Below, piece after piece: positions 17,787 through 25,418 of a stretch of 54,541 nt of DNA. The position numbers and the translations under genes were made by a program. The DNA comes from Jiangella anatolica. Lineage in GTDB: Bacteria; Actinomycetota; Actinomycetes; Jiangellales; Jiangellaceae. How positions within the stretch are numbered: the stretch's first letter is position 1; the number at the start of each line of letters is the position of its first letter. Location of the stretch: NCBI RefSeq assembly GCF_003236295.1, contig NZ_POTW01000037.1:1-54541 (forward strand). Reading direction: 5' to 3'. The notes beneath the pieces are model-generated. The model saw only the letters and a list, made by a program, of their open reading frames with translations, did no database searches and was not told the origin of the DNA.

Positions 17787-17841
17787 TTGACACGGGACGC
17801 ACCGGCAACGATGCTTCCCGCCAGAGAGCCAAACGATTTGC
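17787..17841 (+). promoter_or_regulatory. Promoter and LacI-type operator site 4 for the ABC importer
   Basis: TTGACA (17787-17792) is a perfect -35. The 17-nt spacer is followed by GATGCT (17810-17815), a weak -10, which suggests activator help, perhaps from the AraC protein. GCCAAACGATTTGC at 17828-17841 covers the expected start site and is identical to the 14 bp at 25342-25355. Confidence 0.75.
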
Positions 17842-17877
17842 ATCCGGCAGTACCGGAGTGAGCAAGGAGCTGGTTCG

Positions 17878-19197
17878 GTGAGGATAAAGGTGTCCCGTAG
17901 GGCGGCCACTGCGGTCGCCGCCATCTCGATCACGTCCGTGGTCCTGGCCGCCTGTGGCGGCGAGTCCGACGAGCCGGACGCTGCGCCACAGGGTGCGGGC
18001 GAGGGCCCCGTCGAGGCCCCCTCGGAGCCCGTGACCGTCTCGTTCTTCTCGTGGATCGGCAACCAGCCGGAGATGCAGCTGCTGGCCGATGAGTTCCACG
18101 AGGAGCAGCCCAACATCACCATCGAGTTCGAGAACGTCCCGGCCGAGCAGGCCGCCCAGGTCCTGACGACGCGGATCGCGGGCAACAACGCACCCGACGT
18201 CGCGTACGTCAACGCCAGCGACACCGCCGACTACGCCTCGCGCGGCGCCGCGGTCGACCTGGCGAACTACATCGAGCGCAGCGAAGTGGTGAACCCCGAC
18301 GACTATGTCGAGGCGTTCAAGACCTTCGTCACCTACGAGGACGCGATGTACGGCCTGCCGATGGGCGGCGAGACGACCGGCCTGTTCTACCGCACCGACC
18401 TGTTCGAGGCGGCCGGGATCGACGGCCCGCCGGCCACCTGGGAGCAGTTCGAGGAGGCGGCCGCCGCGCTGACCGACCCGGCGGCCGGCACGTACGGGTT
18501 CGAGATGTTCGCGCCGGAGTCGGCCTACTACTGGTACCCGTGGCTCTACCAGGCCGGCGGCGACCTGCTGAGCGAGGACGGCGAGATCCTGTTCACCAGC
18601 GACGAGGCCCGCGAGGCCGCGGACTTCTACGTCGGCCTGGCCCAGTACGCGCCGCCGGACTACCTGAACTCCAACTCGTGGGACGGCCGGGTCGCGTTCG
18701 CCGAGGGGCAGGTCGGCATGTACATCGCCGGCGCCTGGTTCGCCGGCACGCTGACCGAGGAGTTCCCGGACATCGAGGGCAAGTGGGCGACCGCTCCGCT
18801 GCCCGAGGGCGAGGCCGGCTGCAAGACCACCATCGCCGGCGACTCGCTGGTGATGATGGACCAGACCGACAACCCCGACGCCGCCTGGCTGTGGATGGAG
18901 TTCCTGTCCCGGCCCGAGACCCTGGCCCGGCTGACGTACGAGACCGAGGGCACGCTGCTGCCGCCGCTGACGTCGCTGCTCGAGGGCGAGGAGATCACGC
19001 AGGCCAAGCCGGTCCTGCAGGGCTTCATCGACCTGATGCCGTGCGGTGTCGCGAGCACCGTCGCCAACCCGCTGTTCCCGCGGATCGAGACCGTGCTCAA
19101 CGAGGAGCTGGGCAAGGCGATCTACGGCGACCAGAGCGCCGAGGACGCGCTGAACAACACCGCACAGCAGGCCGAGGCGATTCTCGCCCGAGGTTGA
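17878..19197 (+). CDS. CUT1-type sugar ABC transporter substrate-binding lipoprotein
   Basis: This 439-residue extracellular solute-binding protein (family 1) has a type-II signal peptide with lipobox VLAAC and lipidated Cys26, then an acidic Pro-rich linker. The mature part has family features such as NAPDVAYVNASDTADYASRG and MYGLPMGGETTGLFYRTDLFEAAGI. Aromatic patches (YYWYPWLYQAGG) are typical of oligosaccharide binding. It is anchored on the outer face of the membrane and delivers ligand to the two permeases that follow. The start is GTG 17878, 8 nt after AAGGAG. No ATPase gene is encoded with it, so a shared MsiK-type ATPase elsewhere is expected, as is usual for CUT1 systems in actinomycetes. 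Confidence 0.93.
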   Translation: MRIKVSRRAATAVAAISITSVVLAACGGESDEPDAAPQGAGEGPVEAPSEPVTVSFFSWIGNQPEMQLLADEFHEEQPNITIEFENVPAEQAAQVLTTRIAGNNAPDVAYVNASDTADYASRGAAVDLANYIERSEVVNPDDYVEAFKTFVTYEDAMYGLPMGGETTGLFYRTDLFEAAGIDGPPATWEQFEEAAAALTDPAAGTYGFEMFAPESAYYWYPWLYQAGGDLLSEDGEILFTSDEAREAADFYVGLAQYAPPDYLNSNSWDGRVAFAEGQVGMYIAGAWFAGTLTEEFPDIEGKWATAPLPEGEAGCKTTIAGDSLVMMDQTDNPDAAWLWMEFLSRPETLARLTYETEGTLLPPLTSLLEGEEITQAKPVLQGFIDLMPCGVASTVANPLFPRIETVLNEELGKAIYGDQSAEDALNNTAQQAEAILARG

Positions 19198-19217
19198 CGA
19201 TCAACGGAGGAGGACGC

Positions 19218-20159
19218 ATGTCGAGGGCGGTGGCGCCGGCCGGCGAGGACACCCAGCGGACCGGACGCAGCAGCGGGCTGCGCCGGCGAGTCTGGCGGGA
19301 ACGCTCGGCGTACCTGTTCATCGCCCCCGGCGTGATCGTCTTCTCGGTCTTCACGCTGGCCGCGCTGATCTTCGCGTTCTACCTGACGTTCCACCGGTGG
19401 AGCATCATCGAGCCGGACCGGCCCTTCGTCGGGACGCAGAACTACGAGGACATGATCCACGACGAGCGGTTCGTCCAGTCGGTCCTCAACACGGTGTACT
19501 TCACCGGCGCCTCGGTCCCGCTGACGATGATCATCGGGCTCGGCCTGGCGCTGCTGCTCAACCAGCCGATCCGCGGCCGGGCGATCTTCCGCACCGCCTA
19601 CTACCTGCCGGTGGTGACGCCGTTCGTGGTGTCGGCGCTGCTGTGGAAGTGGCTCTACAACGGCGAGTTCGGGCTGTTCAACTACTACCTGATGCGGACC
19701 CGGCTGATCGACGAGCCGCTGCTGTGGCTGTCGGATCGCAACCTCGCCATGCCCGCCGTCGTCCTGATGAGCGTGTGGAGCGGGGTCGGGTTCTCGATGG
19801 TCGTGTACCTCGCCGGCCTGCAGGCCATCCCCGCGCAGCTGTACGAGTCGGCCAAGATCGACGGCGCGGGGATGTGGCGGCGCATCCGCCATGTGACGAT
19901 CCCGCTGCTGCGCCCGACGACGCTGTTCCTGCTGGTCATCGGCATCATCGGCTCGCTGCAGGTGTTCACCCAGATCTTCGTCATGACCAGCGGCGGGCCG
20001 GTCAACAGGACCACGACGATGGTCTATTACATGTACCTCTGGGCGTTCAAGTACTACGACATGGGCTATGCCAGCACGCTCGCGTTCGCCCTGTTCGCGA
20101 TGCTCCTCGTCTTCACCGCGCTGCAGCTGCGGCTGTTCCGGGACGGAGGAACCGAGTGA
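19218..20159 (+). CDS. Sugar ABC transporter permease, MalF/UgpA type
   Basis: This 313-residue membrane protein has about six transmembrane segments, the first at about 34-55 (YLFIAPGVIVFSVFTLAALI). The EAA loop that contacts the ATPase is visible as YESAKIDGAGMWRRIRHVTIP near residue 215, with the usual EAA-x3-G spacing. It forms the first half of the channel. ATG 19218 follows a strong GGAGGAGG. It is 20 nt after the binding-protein gene and overlaps the next permease as GTGA. Confidence 0.93.
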   Translation: MSRAVAPAGEDTQRTGRSSGLRRRVWRERSAYLFIAPGVIVFSVFTLAALIFAFYLTFHRWSIIEPDRPFVGTQNYEDMIHDERFVQSVLNTVYFTGASVPLTMIIGLGLALLLNQPIRGRAIFRTAYYLPVVTPFVVSALLWKWLYNGEFGLFNYYLMRTRLIDEPLLWLSDRNLAMPAVVLMSVWSGVGFSMVVYLAGLQAIPAQLYESAKIDGAGMWRRIRHVTIPLLRPTTLFLLVIGIIGSLQVFTQIFVMTSGGPVNRTTTMVYYMYLWAFKYYDMGYASTLAFALFAMLLVFTALQLRLFRDGGTE

Positions 20160-21145
20160 CCGACGTGACGGACGAGCAGACGATCCCGGCGCTCGCGCCG
20201 CCGCCCCCGGCCCGGCCCAAGAAGCGGAAGCGGCCACTCGACAAGGACCACGTCACCCTGCGGGCGAAGCTGGGGAGCTACCTCATCCTCGCGCCGGTCG
20301 CGATCCTGTTCGTCGCGCCGTTCGCCTGGCTGATCAGCGCGTCGTTCCAGCCGATCAGCACCATCTTCGCCAACCCGCCGACCTGGCTGCCCGACGACCC
20401 GACGCTCGACGGCTACAAGGGGTTCCTCAACCTCGGCGAGCTCAGCGAGGCCCAGCAGGCGCAGGGACACGGCGACTGGCGGTGGTTCGCGAACAGCGCG
20501 TTCGTCGCGGTCACGATCACGGTGCTGCAGACGTTCTTCAACGCGCTGTGCGCCTACGCCTTCGCCAAGCGCCGCTTCCCGGGCCGCAACGTCATCTTCG
20601 TGCTGTTCCTCGCGACGATGATGGTGCCCGGCCAGGTCACGCTGATCCCGAACTACATCATCATCCAGCACATCCCGTTCTTCGGCGGCAACGACTGGCT
20701 CGGCAACGGCGGGCACGGCTGGCTGGACTCCTACTGGGGGCTGATCATGCCCGGCGTGGTCAGTGCGTTCGGCATCTTCCTGCTCCGCCAGTTCATGCTC
20801 TCCATCCCCGACGAGCTGCTCGACGCCGCACGGGTGGACGGCGCCGGCGAGCTGCGGATCTTCTGGAGCGTGGTGCTGCCGCTGTGCACGCCGGCGCTCG
20901 CCGCGAACGCGATCTTCACCTTCCAGGGCGCCTGGGAGGACTTCTTCTGGCCGCTGGTCATCCTGTCCGACCCGGACAAGCTGACCGCGCCGGTCGGCCT
21001 GGCGCTGTTCGTCGTGCAGAACCGGACCGACTGGAACCTGCTGTTCGCGGGATCGGTGATCGCGACGCTGCCGATGATCCTGGTGTTCGTGATCTTCCAG
21101 CGGCACTTCGTCCGCGGCATCGCGGTGACGGGCATCAAGGGGTGA
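20156..21145 (+). CDS. Sugar ABC transporter permease, MalG/UgpE type
   Basis: This 329-residue membrane protein has about six transmembrane segments after a charged, Pro-rich N-terminal tail (residues 1-40). The EAA loop reads LLDAARVDGAGELRIFWSVVLP. A Gly-rich insertion (FFGGNDWLGNGGHGW) lies in an external loop. It forms the second half of the channel with the preceding permease. The GTG start at 20156 overlaps the upstream stop (GTGA), and its own stop overlaps the start of the following oxidoreductase in the same way. All five genes of this operon are therefore tightly linked. Confidence 0.92.
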   Translation: MTDVTDEQTIPALAPPPPARPKKRKRPLDKDHVTLRAKLGSYLILAPVAILFVAPFAWLISASFQPISTIFANPPTWLPDDPTLDGYKGFLNLGELSEAQQAQGHGDWRWFANSAFVAVTITVLQTFFNALCAYAFAKRRFPGRNVIFVLFLATMMVPGQVTLIPNYIIIQHIPFFGGNDWLGNGGHGWLDSYWGLIMPGVVSAFGIFLLRQFMLSIPDELLDAARVDGAGELRIFWSVVLPLCTPALAANAIFTFQGAWEDFFWPLVILSDPDKLTAPVGLALFVVQNRTDWNLLFAGSVIATLPMILVFVIFQRHFVRGIAVTGIKG

Positions 21146-22140
21146 GCGACGAGCTGACGGTCGGCCTGCTCGGCGCCGGCCGGATCGCCGGCGTCCACGC
21201 TCAGGCGTACCGCGCGCTGCCCGGCGTCCGGCTGGTCGCCGTCGCGGACCCGGTGGCCGGGAAGGCCGAGCGGATCGCCGTCGAGCACGGCGCCGAGACG
21301 TTGCGCGACCTCGGCTCCCTGCTGGAGCTCGGTGTCGACGTCGTCGACGTCTGCACCCCGCCGCACCAGCATGCCGGGCCGACGCTCGCGGCGCTGGCCG
21401 CCGGCCGCCACGTGATCTGCGAGAAGCCGCTGGCCCGCACGCTGGACGAGGCCCGCCGGGTGGTCGCGGCCGCGGCGGCCGCGCCGGGCCTGCTGATGGT
21501 CGGTCACGTCGCACGGTTCGAGCCGGATCACCGCGGCGCCCGCGACCGCGTCGTCGCCGGTGAGATCGGCGTGGTGCGGCAGCTGACGCACAGCACCACC
21601 TCGGGGCTGCCGGGCTGGGGCGAGGCCGGCTGGCTGACCGACCCGGCGCGGTCCGGCGGGCCGCTGCTGGACCAGGCCGTGCACAGCTTCGACTTCGCCC
21701 GCTGGGTGATCGGCAGCCCGGCGGTCCGGGTGCAGTGCATGGCCGCGGCCGGCGCCGCCGGGCCGGCGACGTACACGCTCACCACGGTCCGGTACGAGAA
21801 CGGCGCCATCGCGCACGTCGAGTGCGGCTGGGCGCACCCGGCCGCGCGCGGCTTCAAGCTCTCGGCCGAGATCGTCGGCGCCGAGGGCCGGCTGTCCTGG
21901 AGCTACGACCAGCTGATCGGCGGCGTCCTGTATCCGCGCGAGGGCGACGCCGAGTGGTGGGACGTGCTGGGCGACCGCGGGTTCGTGCTCGAGCTGGGCG
22001 CGTTCCTCGACGCGATCCGCGCCGGTGGGCCGTCACCGGTGCCGGCCGCCGAGGCACTGGAGTCGCTGCGCACGGCGCTGGCCGCGCTGGAGTCGGCCGG
22101 CACCGGCCGCACCGTCGACCTGACCACCTGGGAGGGCTGA
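21142..22140 (+). CDS. Gfo/Idh/MocA family oxidoreductase (second of three)
   Basis: This 332-residue protein has the Rossmann motif VGLLGAGRIAGVHA (GxGxxA at about 11-16) and the CEKPLA signature with catalytic Lys95. The D-x3-H pair is present in LLDQAVHSFDFARWVIG. It is a conventional sugar or cyclitol dehydrogenase of the family, probably NAD(P)-linked, acting on the imported sugar. The GTG start is at 21142 with GTGA overlap. It is co-transcribed with the importer, so its substrate is likely the transported compound or its first product. Confidence 0.9.
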   Translation: MSDELTVGLLGAGRIAGVHAQAYRALPGVRLVAVADPVAGKAERIAVEHGAETLRDLGSLLELGVDVVDVCTPPHQHAGPTLAALAAGRHVICEKPLARTLDEARRVVAAAAAAPGLLMVGHVARFEPDHRGARDRVVAGEIGVVRQLTHSTTSGLPGWGEAGWLTDPARSGGPLLDQAVHSFDFARWVIGSPAVRVQCMAAAGAAGPATYTLTTVRYENGAIAHVECGWAHPAARGFKLSAEIVGAEGRLSWSYDQLIGGVLYPREGDAEWWDVLGDRGFVLELGAFLDAIRAGGPSPVPAAEALESLRTALAALESAGTGRTVDLTTWEG

Positions 22141-23192
22141 TGCGCCCGATCGGCATCGCGATCCTCGGCGCCGCACACACGACGCACGCCTGGGCCTACG
22201 CGCGCGCGTTGTCCGGGCTGCCGGACGTCCGGGTGACCGGCGTCCACGACGCGGTGCCGGCGCACGCGGAGTGGATCCGGCGCGACTTCGGCGTCCCCTT
22301 CGTGGACGACGCCGAGGCGCTCGTCGCGGCGCCGGACGTCGACGCCGTCATCGTGTGCGGCGCCACCGTGGACCACCGCGCGCACGTGGAGCTGGCCGCC
22401 GCGCACGGGCGGCACGTGCTGTGCGAGAAGCCGCTCGCGACGAGCGTGGAGGACGCCCGGGCGATCGTCGGCGGCTGCGACGCGGCCGGCGTGCAACTGC
22501 ACGTGGCGTTCGTGTCGCGGTTCCTGCCGCTGGTCGGCCGGGCCCGGGCGGCGGTGCGGTCGGGCCGGCTCGGCGAGCTGATCGGGCTGGTGGGCGGCAA
22601 CCGCGGCCGGCCGCCGCTGCCGCCGTCGTACCCGCCGTGGATCACCGACCCGGTCGCCGCCGGCGGTGGCGCCCTCATCGACCACTCGGTGCACGTCACC
22701 GATGCGATGCGGCATGTCAGCGGGCTCGAGGTCACCGAGGTCTCCGCCGAGGCCGGCTCGCTGCTCTGGGACCTTGGCGTCGACGACGTCGCGGTGCTGT
22801 CGCTGCGCTTCGACAACGGCGCCGTCGGCAGCGTCGACCCGAGCTGGTCGGTGCCCGAGGGCAACCCCTGGGACTACGACTTCTACCTGCGCCTGGTCGG
22901 CACCGACGGCTCGCTCGACCTCACCGACGCCGCCGAGGCGCTGCGGGTGGTGTCCGTCCGCGACGGCGCACCGCGCGGCCTGCGGCTTGGGTCATTCGCC
23001 GAGGACGCGGACCGGGCCATGCTCGCCGCGTTCGCCGAGTCGGTCCGGGCGGGCGCCGTCCAGGACCCGTGCGCCACGGGCGTCGACGGGCTGCGGGCCC
23101 TGGAGATCGCTCTCGCCGGCTACCGGTCCGCAGCCCGTCACACCCCCATGATCATCAATGATCCAACCACCCAGAGGGGGGTGGATCATTGA
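22140..23192 (+). CDS. Gfo/Idh/MocA family oxidoreductase (third of three), atypical nucleotide loop
   Basis: This 350-residue protein has the CEKPLA signature with Lys97 and an intact D-x3-H (LIDHSVHVTDAMRHV). The dinucleotide loop is unusual: GIAILGAAHTTHAWAYA replaces GxGxxG, so cofactor binding may differ. The start ATG at 22140 overlaps the preceding stop by one base (TGATG). The last 15 or so codons run into the long palindrome at 23145-23202, giving a tail PMIINDPTTQRGVDH that does not look like family sequence. The original end was probably near residue 335. It is the last gene of the importer operon. Confidence 0.88.
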   Translation: MRPIGIAILGAAHTTHAWAYARALSGLPDVRVTGVHDAVPAHAEWIRRDFGVPFVDDAEALVAAPDVDAVIVCGATVDHRAHVELAAAHGRHVLCEKPLATSVEDARAIVGGCDAAGVQLHVAFVSRFLPLVGRARAAVRSGRLGELIGLVGGNRGRPPLPPSYPPWITDPVAAGGGALIDHSVHVTDAMRHVSGLEVTEVSAEAGSLLWDLGVDDVAVLSLRFDNGAVGSVDPSWSVPEGNPWDYDFYLRLVGTDGSLDLTDAAEALRVVSVRDGAPRGLRLGSFAEDADRAMLAAFAESVRAGAVQDPCATGVDGLRALEIALAGYRSAARHTPMIINDPTTQRGVDH

Positions 23193-23202
23193 TGATCATG
23201 GG
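23145..23202. repeat. 58-nt palindrome with 21-bp perfect arms; bidirectional terminator or inserted repeat
   Basis: Arm 23145-23165 is the exact reverse complement of 23182-23202. The 16-nt loop has ACCACCC facing GGGGGG, which could extend the stem. The element contains internal ATGATCAT and TCAATGA sub-palindromes and is AT-richer than its surroundings. Both convergent genes (stops at 23192 and 23196) end inside it. It can act as a terminator in both directions, but its length and base composition look more like a mobile or dispersed palindromic element. Confidence 0.8.
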
Positions 23203-24389
23203 ACTCGCGGTGGGGTCCAGAGGGGGTCGCGGCAGGGCGCGGCGGCGAAGGCGGCGCTGATCGCGTCGGCGGCCGGCTTGCGCTGCAGGTTGTCGTCGAA
23301 GGCGAGCGGCCGCCGAGGTGCGCCGTCCGGCCGCGGCTGGTCCTCCTCGAGCCAGGTGTAGCGATCGGTGAGGCCGAACGCGACGACGACCTTGACGGCC
23401 TCCTCGTCCAGCGTGACGTCCAGGTAGCGGCGGTAGACGTCGGCCACCTTCTGGTCGCGCGGGCCGATCGCCGCGGGCAGGCCGTCGTCGAGGACGTCGA
23501 GCTCGGTGATGAGGATCGGCAGGCCCCGGTCGGCGATCTCGCCGAGAAACGCGCGGTAGGCGTTCTCGTTGAACCTGGTGGCGAACCGGTCGGCGAGCAG
23601 ATGACCCTGGATGCCGACGGCCTGCACCGGGACGTCGTCGTCGAGCAGCGTGTCGATCGCCGTGAGGTACGCCTGCCGGCGCGGCCCGGGCTGGTCGCCG
23701 AACTCGTTGACGGTCTCGAAGCCGAACTCGTTGATGAGCAGCAGCGCGCCGGGGTCCTCCTGATGCGCGATGTGGAAGCTCTCGGCGATGTAGCTCGATC
23801 CGATGGTGGCGTACCACGGCACGTTGGTGCGGAACCCGTTCGCGTCGGCATCGAAGGGGTCGGTCACCTCGTTGGCGACGATCCAGCCGTCGGCGCGGCC
23901 GCGGTAGTGCGCCACCTCCGCGTGGATGACGCCGTACAGCAGGTCGCTGGCCTCGGCCGCCGTCAGCCCCCACAGATCGTCCTCGGTCCAGCCCTCGCCG
24001 AACCCCTCGTCCCAGGCGAGGTGGGCGGCGATGACCAGCTGCTCGTTCTGCTCGGCGAGCCCGATGATCTGGTCACCGGGGCCGAAGTTCAGCGGCGCGT
24101 CCGGGCTCGGCTTGAGCTGGTACCAGAGCAGGTCGTCCTCGGTGAAGAGCAGGCCGGCCTCGCGGGCATGCAGGGCCGGGTAGTCGGCGTCGAGCTGCCA
24201 GGTGGCGATGGAGGAACCGAAGACGATCCCCCTCTGCCAGGCCTGCTGCCACAGCGGTGGGTACCCGCTGCGGGGACGGCGGGGACGGCGCCCGGCCTGG
24301 GCGACGCCTGCCAGGCCGGTGGCGCCGACGGCCACGGCTCCGGCGCCGGCCAGCAGGGAACGACGGGTCACGGGTCTCGGCTCGTGCAT
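23196..24389 (-). CDS. Tat-exported GH10 family glycoside hydrolase (endo-1,4-beta-xylanase-like)
   Basis: This 397-residue protein begins with a twin-arginine signal (TRRSLLAG, hydrophobic core, AQA near residue 32). The GH10 catalytic barrel follows. Acid/base E174 lies in WIVANEVTDP and nucleophile E296 in ILITELDVL; H263 in GIQGHL and NEFGFE at 220-225 are also family positions. GH10 enzymes cleave xylan-type beta-1,4 linkages with retention. The usual HTLVWH motif is replaced by AAHLAWDEGF, and there is no carbohydrate-binding module, so it may prefer short or atypical glycosides. ATG 24389 follows GAGGAG. Operator site 5 covers its start site. The C-terminal codons enter the 23145 palindrome. 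Confidence 0.87.
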   Translation of the reverse strand: MHEPRPVTRRSLLAGAGAVAVGATGLAGVAQAGRRPRRPRSGYPPLWQQAWQRGIVFGSSIATWQLDADYPALHAREAGLLFTEDDLLWYQLKPSPDAPLNFGPGDQIIGLAEQNEQLVIAAHLAWDEGFGEGWTEDDLWGLTAAEASDLLYGVIHAEVAHYRGRADGWIVANEVTDPFDADANGFRTNVPWYATIGSSYIAESFHIAHQEDPGALLLINEFGFETVNEFGDQPGPRRQAYLTAIDTLLDDDVPVQAVGIQGHLLADRFATRFNENAYRAFLGEIADRGLPILITELDVLDDGLPAAIGPRDQKVADVYRRYLDVTLDEEAVKVVVAFGLTDRYTWLEEDQPRPDGAPRRPLAFDDNLQRKPAADAISAAFAAAPCRDPLWTPPRVP

Positions 24390-24443
24390 GCGGACTCCTC
24401 GGGAGGACGGGATACCCGGTCGACGTTGTGACGACCCTCACAC

Positions 24444-24490
24444 GCAAATCGATTGCCATGACCGTAGTGGCTGCCCCGCCGCGAGGGCAA
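24444..24490 (-). promoter_or_regulatory. Minus-strand promoter and LacI-type operator site 5
   Basis: On the minus strand TTGCCC (24485-24490), 18-nt spacer and TACGGT (24461-24466) form a promoter for the GH10 gene. Operator GGCAATCGATTTGC (minus-strand reading of 24444-24457) starts 3 nt after the -10 and so covers the transcription start, the same geometry as sites 2 and 4. Confidence 0.72.
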
Positions 24491-24509
24491 GACCCCGGCG
24501 CGGCAGAGT

Positions 24510-24935
24510 TCAGACGACGCCCTTGACGAGGAGGAAGCAGCCGTAGGGACGTGCCTCGGTGGTCGCGACGACCAGGTAGGCCCCGGCCGCCCGCCGGTAG
24601 AACTCGAACCGCTCCAGCGGCGCCGAGGCGACCGCGCGCCCTTCGGCCTCGTCGACGGCGGCCTGCAGGTCGGCATGCACCTCCAGCACGGTGCCCTCGT
24701 CGCCGACCGGGCCCATCCGCAGCAGCGCGGGCTCGACGAAGGTGTCGACGGGGAACACGGTCAGGATCGCCCGGGCCGCCGTGGTGACGTCCACGCCGGA
24801 CAGCGTCACCAGCCGCCGGGCGGTCGACGCCGCCGGGAAGTTGCGGTCGACGATCGCCAGCACGTCGCCGTGCCCCATGTCCGCCAGGTGGCCGAGCAGC
24901 GCGCCGTTGAGCAGGGGGTCGATGGTCTTGAGCAC
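24510..24935 (-). CDS. RbsD/FucU family sugar mutarotase (FucU-like)
   Basis: This 141-residue protein is a compact RbsD/FucU enzyme. The signature LADMGHGDVLAIVDRNFP carries H22, D24 and D30-R-N32. These decameric enzymes interconvert anomers or pyranose/furanose forms of ribose, fucose and related sugars. FucU members favour L-fucose-type sugars, and the MGHGD-x-x-x-x-x-DxNFP form fits FucU better than RbsD. GTG 24935 follows AGAGGA at 5 nt. It lies 29 nt downstream of the Rieske gene and is read with it. It suggests the regulon handles a free reducing sugar whose anomer matters to a dehydrogenase. Confidence 0.85.
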   Translation of the reverse strand: MLKTIDPLLNGALLGHLADMGHGDVLAIVDRNFPAASTARRLVTLSGVDVTTAARAILTVFPVDTFVEPALLRMGPVGDEGTVLEVHADLQAAVDEAEGRAVASAPLERFEFYRRAAGAYLVVATTEARPYGCFLLVKGVV

Positions 24936-24964
24936 GTGAGTCCTCTCGTCGGTGGAGGCGGCGG

Positions 24965-25315
24965 TCAGGTGTGCAGGACGACCTCGCCGTCGCGCTGCGA
25001 CACCCGGTAGGTCGGCAGCCCGACCCGCTTCGGCTCGAGCAGCGACCGGCCGGTCTCGAGGTCGAACTCCCACCCGTGCCAGGGGCAGCGGACCACCCGA
25101 TTGTCCATCCCGTAGACCAGCTCGTGCGGACCCGCGGGCACGAAGGTGCCGCTCAGCGAGCCGGCGCAGATCGAGGCGCCCATGTGCGGGCACTTGTCGC
25201 CGATCGCGAAGAACTCCTCGCCGACGCTGATCACGCCGACCCGGCGGCCGTCGACCTCGACCACCCGGCAGCCGTCCCGCCGGACGTCCTCCACGGGTCC
25301 GATGCGCACGTCCAT
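24965..25315 (-). CDS. Rieske [2Fe-2S] ferredoxin-like protein
   Basis: This 116-residue stand-alone Rieske protein has the cluster ligands C42-P-H44 (DKCPHMGASIC) and C77-x2-H80 (VRCPWHGWEF). It is the size of the electron-transfer ferredoxins of aromatic dioxygenases or the small NirD-type proteins, with no oxygenase domain. No reductase or oxygenase alpha subunit is nearby, so its electron partner is unknown. ATG 25315 follows GGGAGGG. It is divergent from the amidohydrolase, with operator site 6 between them, and precedes the FucU-like gene. A Rieske protein in a sugar regulon is unusual. Confidence 0.88.
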   Translation of the reverse strand: MDVRIGPVEDVRRDGCRVVEVDGRRVGVISVGEEFFAIGDKCPHMGASICAGSLSGTFVPAGPHELVYGMDNRVVRCPWHGWEFDLETGRSLLEPKRVGLPTYRVSQRDGEVVLHT

Positions 25316-25341
25316 CCGCCCTCCCTCTCTGGACAATCGTC

Positions 25342-25355
25342 GAGCCAAACGATTT
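25342..25355. promoter_or_regulatory. LacI-type operator site 6 between divergent Rieske and amidohydrolase genes
   Basis: GCCAAACGATTTGC is identical over 14 bp to site 4. Weak minus-strand hexamers TTAGCA (25353-25358) and GATTGT (25331-25336) would place it in the spacer of the Rieske promoter. A plus-strand TGGACA lies at 25328-25333. One bound repressor could control both directions. Confidence 0.72.
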
Positions 25356-25418
25356 GCTAAGCATGAACTCTGACGGTTTCCGGACCGTCCCGCAACGGTT
25401 GCCCGCACAGGAGCCCTC

